Source: an uncultured Prevotellaceae bacterium
GTDB lineage: Bacteria; Bacteroidota; Bacteroidia; Bacteroidales; Muribaculaceae
NCBI GenBank assembly: GCA_900318065.1
Contig: ONIY01000001.1
Span: forward strand, 37,777 to 101,776
DNA length: 64,000 nucleotides
Direction of reading: 5' to 3'
Below, one piece after another: positions 17,717 to 25,940 of this stretch (positions within the stretch are counted from its first letter, which is position 1; each line of letters opens with the position of its first letter). The position numbers and the translations under genes were made by a program. Under the pieces are notes generated by a model that was given only the letters and a program-made list of their open reading frames with translations, did no database searches and was not told where the DNA came from.

Positions 17717-17937
17717 TTTGATAACACTCCTTTCTCTCTCATAAAGTCGGTGAGGTCATCAATAAGATATCGTGACCCAAAAGTATGGAGGACATCATAA
17801 GAAGGAACTATATAGTCATATAAAATGCCCGAGTCTTTTAGCCTCCTGTAAATCTCTTGTTGTGACAAGTGCAGTCGATGAGCCAACTGAGCAATGCAGT
17901 AGGTGACAAAGTTCAATATTTCGGTGTTAGTAATCAT
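17713..17937 (-). CDS. DUF3791-like small protein (first gene of the DUF3990 operon)
   Basis: 74 aa. The N-terminal half NTEILNFVTYCIAQLAHRLHLSQQEIYRRLKDSGIL is helical and reads like a small helix-turn-helix or DUF3791 domain; the second half is IVPSYDVLHTFGSRYLIDDLTDFMREKGVL. It precedes the DUF3990 gene with a four-base ATGA overlap and has a good promoter. A first-encoded small partner is the usual order for antitoxins. It is more like DUF3791 than the third gene is. Confidence 0.72.
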   Translation of the reverse strand: MITNTEILNFVTYCIAQLAHRLHLSQQEIYRRLKDSGILYDYIVPSYDVLHTFGSRYLIDDLTDFMREKGVLSK

Positions 17938-17962
17938 TTATTTATCGTTTATCTATCACAAT

Positions 17963-17994
17963 GCAAAGATAATGATTATTTTGCTTCATTGCAA
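17963..17994 (-). promoter_or_regulatory. Promoter of the DUF3791-DUF3990-DUF3791 operon
   Basis: Minus-strand -33 TTG (17992-17994) and -7 TATCTTTGC (17963-17971) with a 20-bp spacer, 26 bp before the first ATG. Confidence 0.72.
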
Positions 17995-18062
17995 TAATTG
18001 TACCATAATTTGACAAACTTTGTTCTTACATAATCCCCAATGACCAATTTGGGCTTATAACA

Positions 18063-18096
18063 ATATGGCTGGCTTCAATTAATGAGCCAGCCATAT
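18063..18096. other. Perfect 12-bp-stem hairpin
   Basis: ATATGGCTGGCT / AGCCAGCCATAT with a 10-base loop, about 45 bp past the end of the AraC gene. No T run follows on the minus strand. Probably the 3' end of the long minus-strand operon. Confidence 0.6.
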
Positions 18097-18139
18097 ATCT
18101 TGAGGTAGAATCGAGTTTCATTTTCCTAACGCAGGGGCA

Positions 18140-19054
18140 TCAAGCCGACTGGCGGCTGTGCTTGCGGTACTGGGTGGGAGTCATGCCGGTGCAGCGCTTG
18201 AAGTAGCGGTTGAAGTGCTGGCTGCTCTGGAAACCAAGGCGATAGGCCACCTCGCTTATGAGCACATCAGTTGACTGCAACTCGTCCTTAGCGATGTCGA
18301 TAACCTTTTGCTGGATGAACTCCAGCGGCGTTTTGCCTGTCTCCTTCTTCACCAGGTCGCCAAAGTAGTTAGGCGACAAGCAGCACTTGTCGGCAAACGT
18401 TTTCACCGATGGCAGTCCACTCATGAAAATCGAGTCCCTGTCGTGGAAGTAGTCGTTAAGTGCCTGTTCAAATGTCGCTATCACGCTGCTGTTCTCCAGT
18501 TCGCGTGTGATGAACTGCCTGTCATAGAAACGCAGGCAGTAGTCGAGCAAGAGCTCGATGTTGCGGCAGATGAGTTTGCGGCTGAACTTGTCGATAGGTC
18601 TGCTTATCTCCTCCTTAATCTTGTCGATGCAGTCGAGGTAGATGCCACGCTCTCGCTCCGACATGTGCAGCGCCTCACTTGACGAATACTGGAAAAAACG
18701 ATAGTCGGCCATCCCCTTGGCAAGCGAGGTGCCGCGAATCAGGTCGGGGTGGAACAACAGCGCCACCACATCGTGATCCATTCCAGGAATGGGCGTAGAG
18801 GTCACCGTCTGCATTGGAGCAAAGCTCGTGACCGTGCCGTCGCTGTAGTCATAGCTCTTGTGACCATAGCTCAGCAGGCAGCTGCGAGTGTTCTTCAAGA
18901 ACAAAGCATATACCCCATAATGCCACGTCACCTCATTGTCGATGAGTTCACGGTTAGTCACGTCCTTGAGATTGCACACGGTAACGAGCGGATGCAATGT
19001 CTCTATCCCCAATGCCTTGTTGTACTGGTCAATATTGTCGAGATGGATAATCAT
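18140..19054 (-). CDS. AraC-family transcriptional regulator
   Basis: 304 aa. The N-terminal sensing domain (about 1-190) has no recognised ligand. The C-terminal double helix-turn-helix (about 205-300) shows the AraC signature: SVKTFADKCCLSPNYFGDLVKKETGKTPLEFI, then ISEVAYRLGFQSSQHFNRYFKRCTGMTPTQYRKH. It is the last gene of a minus-strand run (acetyltransferase, flavin reductase, hydrolase, flavodoxin lipoprotein) and begins 50 bp after the acetyltransferase gene. It is likely a regulator of that operon or of an unlinked redox response; the target is inferred. Confidence 0.92.
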   Translation of the reverse strand: MIIHLDNIDQYNKALGIETLHPLVTVCNLKDVTNRELIDNEVTWHYGVYALFLKNTRSCLLSYGHKSYDYSDGTVTSFAPMQTVTSTPIPGMDHDVVALLFHPDLIRGTSLAKGMADYRFFQYSSSEALHMSERERGIYLDCIDKIKEEISRPIDKFSRKLICRNIELLLDYCLRFYDRQFITRELENSSVIATFEQALNDYFHDRDSIFMSGLPSVKTFADKCCLSPNYFGDLVKKETGKTPLEFIQQKVIDIAKDELQSTDVLISEVAYRLGFQSSQHFNRYFKRCTGMTPTQYRKHSRQSA

Positions 19055-19104
19055 TGTAATGAATAAACGAGAAAAATAGTTTTTATTTGGGAAATAGCTG
19101 CAAA

Positions 19105-19647
19105 TTACTGCTTATTGATGGGCCTGATAACCTTAGCCGGGCTTCCTGCCACTATCATGCCCGGTGGCACATCCTTAGTGACCACACTGCCAGCGGCAAC
19201 AATGGCATTCTCGCCTATTGTAACACCTGCCAGCACTTTCACATCGGCACCGAGCCAGGCATTGCGACCAATGACGATGGGCTTGGTGAGCAACGAGTGA
19301 CGAGTGGCAGGGTCTTCGGGGTGAAACTCGGTAGCCAGCACACAGTGCGGCCCAATGAAAGCACCCTCCTCAATGGTGATGCCTCCTATCGCCAAGAATG
19401 TGCACCCAAAGTTCACGAAACTGTCGCGCCCAAAGCGCGTCTTTGGTCCGTAGTTGATGTTGAATGGCGGGAACACACGCACCGAGTCATCGACCTCACT
19501 TTCGGTGATTTGCCGCAAGTATTCACGCACCTCTTCCTCGGTGTGGTAGCCTGTGTTGAGTTCGGCGCATAGCCGCATTGTCTTGTGCACGCCGGTATAG
19601 AGCTCGTCGCTGCCCACGTAGTCTTTTCCAGTTGGTTTTGTGCCCAT
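19105..19647 (-). CDS. Maltose/galactoside O-acetyltransferase family (hexapeptide repeat)
   Basis: 180 aa. The N-terminal Mac domain (DELYTGVHKTMRLCAELNTGYHTE) is followed by left-handed beta-helix hexapeptide repeats (ITIEEGAFIGPHCVLATEFHP..., IVIGRNAWLGADVKVLAGVTIGENAIVAAGSVV), as in LacA/Maa acetyl-CoA-dependent sugar acetyltransferases. Cytosolic. Start at the ATG at 19647, two bases past the upstream TGA; a TTG slightly earlier would overlap it. Tight spacing puts it in an operon with the flavin reductase. The natural acceptor is unknown. Confidence 0.9.
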   Translation of the reverse strand: MGTKPTGKDYVGSDELYTGVHKTMRLCAELNTGYHTEEEVREYLRQITESEVDDSVRVFPPFNINYGPKTRFGRDSFVNFGCTFLAIGGITIEEGAFIGPHCVLATEFHPEDPATRHSLLTKPIVIGRNAWLGADVKVLAGVTIGENAIVAAGSVVTKDVPPGMIVAGSPAKVIRPINKQ

Positions 19648-19649
19648 TG

Positions 19650-20186
19650 TCAAATGCTTTTACCCATTTCGTAAGCCTCCTGCAACTTGTCGTTGCCGTT
19701 GATCTCGCGTGGAGCACCCACTCCGCCACAGAACAGATGAGCCTTGAGCGAACACTTCCCGTAGCAGTCAATCCATCCCTGCAAACCACATTCGGCACGT
19801 TCAGGAACGTGGGCCTCGTCCTCGGCAGCAGTGGTGAGCAGATATATGTCGCGGAAACGGTAATCCTTGGGATACATGGCGTTCATGCGGTCGATGAGAG
19901 TTTTCATCTGTCCGCTCATCTCGTAGTAGTAGATGGGGGTAGCCCAGCACACCACATCGGCATTGAGCACACTGTCCATAATAGCGGGAACATCGTCCTT
20001 GAAAACACAGGCTCCAGTGCTCTGGCACGACAGGCAGCCAATGCAAAACTTAATTTCCTTGCCACGCAGCGAGATCAATTCCACCTCATGACCAGCATCT
20101 TGGGCACCCTGTGCAAATCGCTCGGCCATCGAGTGGCTGTTAGAGCCAGGGCGCAGGCTGGTAGATATAACAACAACTTTTCTCAT
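19650..20186 (-). CDS. NAD(P)H-dependent FMN reductase / iron-sulfur flavoprotein-like
   Basis: 178-aa flavodoxin-fold protein. The phosphate-binding start TSLRPGSNSHSMAE, the cysteine group CIGCLSCQSTGAC (about 48-60) and ATPIYYYEMSGQMKTLIDRM are typical of the NADPH-dependent FMN reductase / iron-sulfur flavoprotein group. The compact cysteine spacing suggests a bound cluster or redox disulfide. Operon partner of an acetyltransferase (2-bp gap) and an alpha/beta hydrolase (1-bp gap). A role in reducing quinones or oxidised thiols is inferred. Confidence 0.88.
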   Translation of the reverse strand: MRKVVVISTSLRPGSNSHSMAERFAQGAQDAGHEVELISLRGKEIKFCIGCLSCQSTGACVFKDDVPAIMDSVLNADVVCWATPIYYYEMSGQMKTLIDRMNAMYPKDYRFRDIYLLTTAAEDEAHVPERAECGLQGWIDCYGKCSLKAHLFCGGVGAPREINGNDKLQEAYEMGKSI

Positions 20187-20187
20187 T

Positions 20188-21276
20188 TTATTTCAAGTTC
20201 TCTTTAAAGAATTTCTCCATTTTGTCGTAAGGAATCTTGCCGTTAAGGTCGTCGTAGAGGTCGGTGTGCACGGCACCAGGGATAATCATAATCTCCTTGT
20301 TGCCAACTGTTTTACTCTCACCATCAACGTGAACACCAGTCATCTTCTCAAAGGCATACTCCGAGAAGTAGCGGCTGTGGGCCTTCTCGCCGTGGATGAG
20401 CAACACGGGATTCTCAATCTCGTGGGCCCAGGCAAGCAATGGCTGGTTGAGGAACGACTGGCAGCCAGTCACATTCCAACCGTCGGTGCTGTTGCCGCTG
20501 CGCTCGTGGTAACCGCGCTTGGTCTTGTAGTAGTCATAATAGTCTTTCACGAAGAATGGCGCATCGGCTGGCAATGGGTCAACAACACCGCCGGCGCGCT
20601 TGTAGGTGCCGCTCTTGAAGTCCTGGGTGCGCTGGGCAGCCATTGCCTTGCGCATCTCCATGCGTTGCTCCTTAGAGTTGGCGCTACCAAAGTATCCCTC
20701 GGCGTTGATTTTGCTCATGTCATACATCGTGGATGCCACAGTAGCCTTGATGCGTGGGTCGATGGCGGCAGCATTGACAGCCATGCCACCAAAACCACAG
20801 ATGCCGATGATGCCAATGCGCTCTGGGTCAACATTGTCCTGAACACTCAGGAAGTCGACTGCAGCGAGGAAGTCCTCGGTGTTGATGTCGGGCGACGCCA
20901 TGCGACGTGGTTCTCCCCCACTCTCGCCAGTGAACGATGGGTCGAAGGCTATTGCCAGGAATCCGCGCTCTGCCATGTGCTGAGCATAGAGACCGCTTGA
21001 CTGCTCTTTCACCGCTCCAAAAGGTCCACTCACGGCTATTGCCGGGAGTTTGCCCTTGGCATCCCTGGGCGTGTACATGTCGGCTGCCAGTTCAATGCCA
21101 TAACGGTTCTTAAACGTGACCTTCTTGTGGTCTACCTTGTCGCTCTTGGGGAACGTCTTGTCCCACTGTTGTGTGAGTTGCAATGTTGTATTCATTTTTA
21201 CTATGTTTTGGTTATTCTGACTATAGGCCGTGAGTGCTAAACCCATGAAGGCCAATGATAAAAAAAGGTGTTTCAT
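20188..21276 (-). CDS. Secreted alpha/beta hydrolase (dienelactone-hydrolase/YcjY-like)
   Basis: 362 aa with an N-terminal signal peptide (MKHLFLSLAFMGLALTAYS). The alpha/beta-hydrolase core contains the nucleophile elbow GICGFGG, with Cys instead of Ser, as in dienelactone hydrolases and YcjY relatives; acid and base fall near the C-terminus (HGEKAHSRYF, PGAVHTDLYDD). The substrate is unknown, probably an ester or lactone. It is the second gene of a minus-strand operon, 8 bp after the flavodoxin lipoprotein. Periplasmic location follows from the signal peptide. Confidence 0.85.
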   Translation of the reverse strand: MKHLFLSLAFMGLALTAYSQNNQNIVKMNTTLQLTQQWDKTFPKSDKVDHKKVTFKNRYGIELAADMYTPRDAKGKLPAIAVSGPFGAVKEQSSGLYAQHMAERGFLAIAFDPSFTGESGGEPRRMASPDINTEDFLAAVDFLSVQDNVDPERIGIIGICGFGGMAVNAAAIDPRIKATVASTMYDMSKINAEGYFGSANSKEQRMEMRKAMAAQRTQDFKSGTYKRAGGVVDPLPADAPFFVKDYYDYYKTKRGYHERSGNSTDGWNVTGCQSFLNQPLLAWAHEIENPVLLIHGEKAHSRYFSEYAFEKMTGVHVDGESKTVGNKEIMIIPGAVHTDLYDDLNGKIPYDKMEKFFKENLK

Positions 21277-21284
21277 TGTAATAT

Positions 21285-22415
21285 TTATTTTGTGACTATT
21301 TTCTTGACTCCGTTCTCAATGTATATACCGCTCTCAGGCGCCTTCGTCAACCGCTGCCCGTTAAGGTTATAGATGCCTTGTGGAGCAGAATGCCTATCAA
21401 TGTTGATATCGTCGATGATGGTCGATATAGCCGAGTAGTCGATGTCAGCAAGCCACTCTTCAATCATTGCGGCACGGTTGCTGTGGTTGGCACTGTTAAT
21501 CCACAAAGCGTCGCCCATCCATTCGGCATCGGGGATGAGGCGTTTGGCGTCGGCTACCACCCCACTAATTCCGCTGCTGTGGCTCGAGACAATGAGTGCC
21601 ACATTCTTTCCTGCCATCTCTGGTCCATGATTGAAAAGATAGGTCTGCATGATGGCAGCCATCTGGCTCCACCACAGTGGCACAACAATTATAAAGTTGT
21701 CGTAGCCAGCAAGATCCACATCCACTGGGTCGATAGCGGGATAGCTGTCGGGAGAGTTGGGGTTGGCGTTGATGGCCTCCAGCAGTTGCATGCCTATGGC
21801 GTAGCCGTTAGCCTCATACTGCTGTGTCTTGTCGTAGGGCTGGATGCGCACCACATCGGCATCAATCTGTGATGTCAATGTCTGCACTATCTCATTGCAG
21901 TTGCCTGTGTAGCTGTAATAAATCACCAGCGTGTTGCCATCGGGACCAGTGCTGGCAGGTTGTAGCGACAAAGTGACGCTGATGTTGCTCTCTCCAGCTT
22001 TCAAGAACGTGCGCAGCTCATTCTCGCTGAGATTGTCGATGTGTCCCAATCGGGTGTAGCTCCAAGAGTTGGAACCGTACATCAGGCAAATGTTGCTGCC
22101 GTTATAAAGAATCACGTCGCCAGGCTGAGCAGTAATCTGCTCATTGCTGGTGGGCAAGGAGAACCCCAGCGCTCCCCAAATCTCAAAACCACCGCTGGAG
22201 TTGAGGGTCACGGTGATATTGCCATTTTCCAGCCTGCTCACCAGTTCTCTGGTGGCAGCGTTGTCATAGAGTGTCGCTGTGTGTGACACGCCATCGATAG
22301 TGATATACAATTTTTGCGACATAGTTGCCTGAGCCATAGCATCGTTGCCCTCGTCGGCACAGCTGCACAAAAACATTGCTAGCATGATCATCAAAGTTTT
22401 GGTAAGAGTTTTCAT
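21285..22415 (-). CDS. Lipoprotein with cyclophilin-like and flavodoxin domains
   Basis: 376 aa. The lipobox FLCSC places the lipidated Cys at 19. Residues about 30-155 read as a cyclophilin-like barrel (YITIDGVSHTATLYDN, WGALGFSLP, PGDVILYNGSNICLMYG). Residues about 165-335 form a flavodoxin domain (LVIYYSYTGNCNEIVQTL, NFIIVVPLWWSQMAAIMQTYL, ALIVSSHSSGISG). The tail GIYNLNGQRL...GIYIENGVKKIVTK is the beta-rich ending common on Bacteroidales surface proteins. An FMN-binding domain outside the cytoplasm is unusual. First gene of the operon, with its own -7 box. Confidence 0.82.
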   Translation of the reverse strand: MKTLTKTLMIMLAMFLCSCADEGNDAMAQATMSQKLYITIDGVSHTATLYDNAATRELVSRLENGNITVTLNSSGGFEIWGALGFSLPTSNEQITAQPGDVILYNGSNICLMYGSNSWSYTRLGHIDNLSENELRTFLKAGESNISVTLSLQPASTGPDGNTLVIYYSYTGNCNEIVQTLTSQIDADVVRIQPYDKTQQYEANGYAIGMQLLEAINANPNSPDSYPAIDPVDVDLAGYDNFIIVVPLWWSQMAAIMQTYLFNHGPEMAGKNVALIVSSHSSGISGVVADAKRLIPDAEWMGDALWINSANHSNRAAMIEEWLADIDYSAISTIIDDINIDRHSAPQGIYNLNGQRLTKAPESGIYIENGVKKIVTK

Positions 22416-22446
22416 TTTTCTTGAGTTTTGGATGATTTTATCGACT

Positions 22447-22455
22447 GCAAAATTA
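22447..22455 (-). promoter_or_regulatory. -7 box of the flavodoxin-lipoprotein operon
   Basis: The minus strand reads TAATTTTGC, 31 bp before the start. Confidence 0.55.
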
Positions 22456-22529
22456 CTAGCAATCTACCATTGCTCATGTAACCATTTTACCGAAAAATGT
22501 GCATCAATTACCGAAACTTGACAAACTTA

Positions 22530-23126
22530 CTACTCATTTACCGTTACTCCATCGATTGCCTCGATGCGGTCACGCAAGGGGGGCAACTTGTCGGCATCGG
22601 TCTCGATGGTCATCGAGCACACGTTGTCAAACTGCTGACTCAGCACCTTCAGTTCGCCAGCCTTCACCAGTTTCATCACGTCGTTCATTGCAAGATAAGG
22701 AAAAGTGAACGAGAGAGTTGCCTGCTCGTGGCACTCAAGAATCTCGCCAGCCTCGATGGCAGCGCGTGCCGCCTCACGGTAGGCGACGATGAGCCCCGAC
22801 GTGCCCAGCTTGATGCCACCAAAGTATCGCACCACAGCAATCACCACGTTGGTGAGCCCAAAGGAATTGATTTGCCCAAGGATGGGTTTTCCCGCAGTGC
22901 CACTGGGCTCGCCATTGTCGCTCGACAAGTACTCATTGCGCTGGGTACCAATCATGTAGGCCCAGCAGCAATGTCGCGCATCGTGATATTTGTTGGCAAT
23001 CTGCTTGATGAGCGCCTTGGCCTCGTCGGCACTCTGCGCCGGCTGAGCGATGGCAATGAACTTGCTCATCTTCTCCTTGTAGATGCCCTGCGAGACTCCC
23101 TTCAGTGTCTTGTAAAAATCACTCAT
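22530..23126 (-). CDS. YigZ/IMPACT-family protein
   Basis: 198 aa. The N-terminal UPF0029/IMPACT domain shows KFIAIAQPAQSADEAK, CCWAYMIG, SSDNGEPSGTAGKPIL and VVIAVVRYFGGIKLGTSGLIVAYREAA. It is followed by a ferredoxin-fold C-terminal domain of about 60 residues. Family members are implicated in translation control, and the biochemical role is unsettled. Start at MSDFYK; an upstream in-frame codon would only add promoter-region residues. Monocistronic. Confidence 0.92.
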   Translation of the reverse strand: MSDFYKTLKGVSQGIYKEKMSKFIAIAQPAQSADEAKALIKQIANKYHDARHCCWAYMIGTQRNEYLSSDNGEPSGTAGKPILGQINSFGLTNVVIAVVRYFGGIKLGTSGLIVAYREAARAAIEAGEILECHEQATLSFTFPYLAMNDVMKLVKAGELKVLSQQFDNVCSMTIETDADKLPPLRDRIEAIDGVTVNE

Positions 23127-23185
23127 ATTATTCAGTGTCGATGAAACTTTTGTTTGGCTTTTCTCTCGGCTTGAACTAATTTTGT

Positions 23186-23194
23186 GCAAAAATA
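23186..23194 (-). promoter_or_regulatory. -7 box of the YigZ-family gene
   Basis: The minus strand reads TATTTTTGC, 60 bp upstream of the start. Confidence 0.5.
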
Positions 23195-23236
23195 ACAATT
23201 ATTTCCCACTTTAACCATTTTCTCGACTGAATTTTG

Positions 23237-23244
23237 TATCTTTG
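23237..23244 (+). promoter_or_regulatory. -7 box of the DUF4494-yggS unit
   Basis: TATCTTTG, 65 bp before the DUF4494 start; divergent from the YigZ promoter. Confidence 0.55.
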
Positions 23245-23308
23245 TAGCCGTTTTAATGTAGACCATTGCACAAAACGATAATAATCAACAAACTAACAAT
23301 ATCACACA

Positions 23309-23770
23309 ATGTCAACCTATTTTGAATGTAAAGTAAAATATGACCGCACCCTTGAGACTGGTGCGCAGAAAACCGTAACTGAACCCTATCTTGTCGACGC
23401 CCTGTCGTTTACCGAGGCCGAGGCCCGCATCACCGAGGAGGTACAGCCATTCACCACTGGTGAGTTTGCTGTCACTGCCGTGAAGAAGGTGAAATTTGAC
23501 GACATCTTCTTCCACGAGGGCGGCGACCGCTGGTACAAGGTGAAAATCAACATGATAACTATCGACGAGAAGACTGCTGCCGAGAAGCGCACCGCCAGCA
23601 ATTCGCTGGTCCAAGCCACCGAGTTTAAAGAGGCGCTCGACATCTTCCTGGAGAACATGCGCGGCACAGCCTTCGACTATGAGATTGCCGCTATCGACGA
23701 GACTCCATTGATGGACGTCTTTGCCGCCAACCTTAGCCAAACCCTCGCCGACAAAGAACAAAAAGAATAA
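23309..23770 (+). CDS. DUF4494 family protein
   Basis: 153 aa, cytosolic, acidic. Recognised as DUF4494, a Bacteroidota-specific family, from YFECKVKYDRT, EPYLVDALSFTEAEARI and IFFHEGGDRWYKVKI...DEKTAAEKRT. Function unknown. The next gene (yggS) begins 13 bp after the stop, so the two are probably co-transcribed. Confidence 0.88.
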   Translation: MSTYFECKVKYDRTLETGAQKTVTEPYLVDALSFTEAEARITEEVQPFTTGEFAVTAVKKVKFDDIFFHEGGDRWYKVKINMITIDEKTAAEKRTASNSLVQATEFKEALDIFLENMRGTAFDYEIAAIDETPLMDVFAANLSQTLADKEQKE

Positions 23771-23783
23771 TAGCCACCACAGT

Positions 23784-24452
23784 ATGTCAATCGCTCAAAA
23801 CATAGAACGCATCACCGCACAGTTGCCACAAGGCGTAAAGCTGGTGGCGGTGTCAAAATTCCACCCCATCGAGAGACTCCAAGAGGCTTACGCGGCCGGC
23901 CAGCGCATCTTTGGCGAGAACCGCGCCCAGGAGCTCGCTGCCAAGGCGCCGCAAATGCCCAGCGACGTAGAGTGGCACTTCATTGGCCACTTGCAGAAGA
24001 ACAAGGCGCGCATGATAATGCCTTGGGCATCAACTATTCAGAGCATCGACTCTACAGAATTACTTCAACTGGTTAACAAGGAGGCAGCAAGGATTGATCG
24101 CCATGTTAATGTTTTACTTCAACTTCATGTAGCTAAAGAACAGACTAAGAGTGGTTTTACCGTTGAGGAAGTCCTCAAGGCAGCCAGCGAAGGCGCATTC
24201 AGCAACCTGAGCAACGTTACCATCACCGGCATGATGGCGATGGCGACTTTCACCAGCGACATGGAGCAAGTGGCAAGCGAGTTTGAGCAGGTGCACGACA
24301 CCTTCGTGAAGTTGCGCGACAACTACTTCGCTGGCGACGAGCGCTTCAAGGAAATAAGCATGGGCATGAGCAACGACTGGCCCATCGCTGTGCAGCACGG
24401 AGCAACACTGGTGCGCATTGGCACCGACATCTTTGGACAACGAGAATACTAA
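23784..24452 (+). CDS. yggS: YggS-family pyridoxal 5'-phosphate homeostasis protein
   Basis: 222-aa single-domain PLP-binding TIM-barrel protein that buffers free PLP in the cytosol. The PLP lysine is in VAVSKFHP (about residue 25), with FGENRAQEL, WHFIGHLQKNK, ISMGMSNDWPIAV and GTDIFGQR following the family pattern. Start at MSIAQN; the longer frame extends into the upstream gene. Operon with DUF4494 and possibly the MFS gene 30 bp later. Confidence 0.93.
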   Translation: MSIAQNIERITAQLPQGVKLVAVSKFHPIERLQEAYAAGQRIFGENRAQELAAKAPQMPSDVEWHFIGHLQKNKARMIMPWASTIQSIDSTELLQLVNKEAARIDRHVNVLLQLHVAKEQTKSGFTVEEVLKAASEGAFSNLSNVTITGMMAMATFTSDMEQVASEFEQVHDTFVKLRDNYFAGDERFKEISMGMSNDWPIAVQHGATLVRIGTDIFGQREY

Positions 24453-24482
24453 AACAAATACTAACTTTAAATAGAAAATACA

Positions 24483-25796
24483 ATGACACAACAAAAGAAA
24501 AATGGCTCGATCATCGCTATTGTGACAATGATGTTCCTCTATGCGATGATTGCATTTGTGACCAACCTTGCCGCACCTATTGGTGTTGTAATGAAGAATG
24601 ACCCCGAGGTGGGAGGCTCCAACTTCCTTGCCATGATGGGCAATTTCATGAACTTCCTAGCCTACTTCTTCATGGGAATACCAGCCGGAAAGATGCTCAC
24701 CCGCATTGGCTACAAGAAGACTGCCCTGTTTGGCATCCTGTGTGGATTCATTGGCGTGCTGGTTCAGTTCCTCTCGGGCTTTGAGGCTCTTCAGGGATAT
24801 TCCGACAACGTGATCTACCTCGTGGGAGCGTTCATCTCAGGTATGTCGGTGTGCATGCTCAACACCGTAGTAAACCCCATGCTCAACCTGATAGGTGGCG
24901 GTGGCAAGCGCGGTAACCAGCTCAACATGATAGGTGGCACCTTCAACTCTCTGGCAGCCACATTCACCCCAATGCTCGTGGGCGCACTCATTGGCGAGCT
25001 CACCAAGGAGAGCGACTTTGCCGACGTGAACCTCGTGCTCTACATTGCCATGGCAGTCTTTGCCGCAGCATTCCTAGTGCTCTCTTTCGTTCCCATCAAA
25101 GACCCAGAGATTGGCAAAGTAACATCTTCCACCAAGTTTGAGCACTCACCCTGGAAGTTCCGTCATTTCGTGCTCGGTGCCATTGGCATCTTCATCTATG
25201 TGGGCATCGAGGTGGGCATTCCAGGAACCCTCAACTTCTACCTCAGCGACACCTCGGCCAAGGGTGCCGGCCTGCTTGCCAACGCCGCCGCTATTGGTGG
25301 CATGGTAGCCGGAACCTACTGGCTGCTGATGCTCGTGGGCCGTATCGTGGGTGGCGCCATTGCCAGCAAAGTGTCGAGCAAAGCCATGATGGTTGTTGTA
25401 ACCATCGTGGGCATGGCATTGATACTGTGCGCAATGTTTGTCAGCAAAGAAACCCAAACCTCCATGCCAGTGTTCAACGGCAGCGGATTTGAGATGGAGA
25501 CAGTGCCCCTGAGTGCCTTGCTGCTCGTGCTGTGCGGTCTTTGCACCTCGGTAATGTGGTCGTGTGTGTTCAACCTCGCCACCGAGGGTCTGGGCAAATA
25601 CACCGCAGCCGCCAGTGGCATCTTCATGATGATGGTAGTGGGCGGCGGCGTGCTGCCACTCATCCAGAACGCTATTGCCGACAGCAGCCTTGGCTATATG
25701 ATTTCTTATGTTGTGCCCCTCGCAGGCCTTGCCTATCTGTGCTACTACGCACTGTTTGGCTGCAAAAATGTCAACACCGACATTCCTGTGGAATAA
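24483..25796 (+). CDS. MFS sugar permease (FucP/glucose-galactose type)
   Basis: 437-aa inner-membrane transporter with about 12 helices. The N-terminal half has AMMGNFMNFLAYFFMGIPAGKMLTRIGYKKTAL, the MFS loop 2-3 motif. LNTVVNPMLNLIGGGGKRGNQLNMIGGTFNSLAATFTPML is the FucP-branch signature, and SVMWSCVFNLATEGLGKYTAAASGIFMMMVVGGGVLP is also typical. It should import a hexose by proton symport; the exact sugar is not readable. Terminator 20 bp after the stop. Confidence 0.88.
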   Translation: MTQQKKNGSIIAIVTMMFLYAMIAFVTNLAAPIGVVMKNDPEVGGSNFLAMMGNFMNFLAYFFMGIPAGKMLTRIGYKKTALFGILCGFIGVLVQFLSGFEALQGYSDNVIYLVGAFISGMSVCMLNTVVNPMLNLIGGGGKRGNQLNMIGGTFNSLAATFTPMLVGALIGELTKESDFADVNLVLYIAMAVFAAAFLVLSFVPIKDPEIGKVTSSTKFEHSPWKFRHFVLGAIGIFIYVGIEVGIPGTLNFYLSDTSAKGAGLLANAAAIGGMVAGTYWLLMLVGRIVGGAIASKVSSKAMMVVVTIVGMALILCAMFVSKETQTSMPVFNGSGFEMETVPLSALLLVLCGLCTSVMWSCVFNLATEGLGKYTAAASGIFMMMVVGGGVLPLIQNAIADSSLGYMISYVVPLAGLAYLCYYALFGCKNVNTDIPVE

Positions 25797-25815
25797 TCAT
25801 TGAAAGTTCACCATT

Positions 25816-25855
25816 AAAAGGTCCTGAGAGCACATTTCTTGGGGCCTTTTTCCTT
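25816..25855 (+). terminator. Terminator after the MFS gene
   Basis: Stem AAAAGGTCC / GGGCCTTTT (one G-T pair) with T-rich sequence following. Confidence 0.78.
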
Positions 25856-25940
25856 TTTTGGGCACAAAAAACGCCAAATCACTTGCACATTAATATAATA
25901 ATTACTAACTTCGTAACCTAAACTAATAATTCTATACTCT

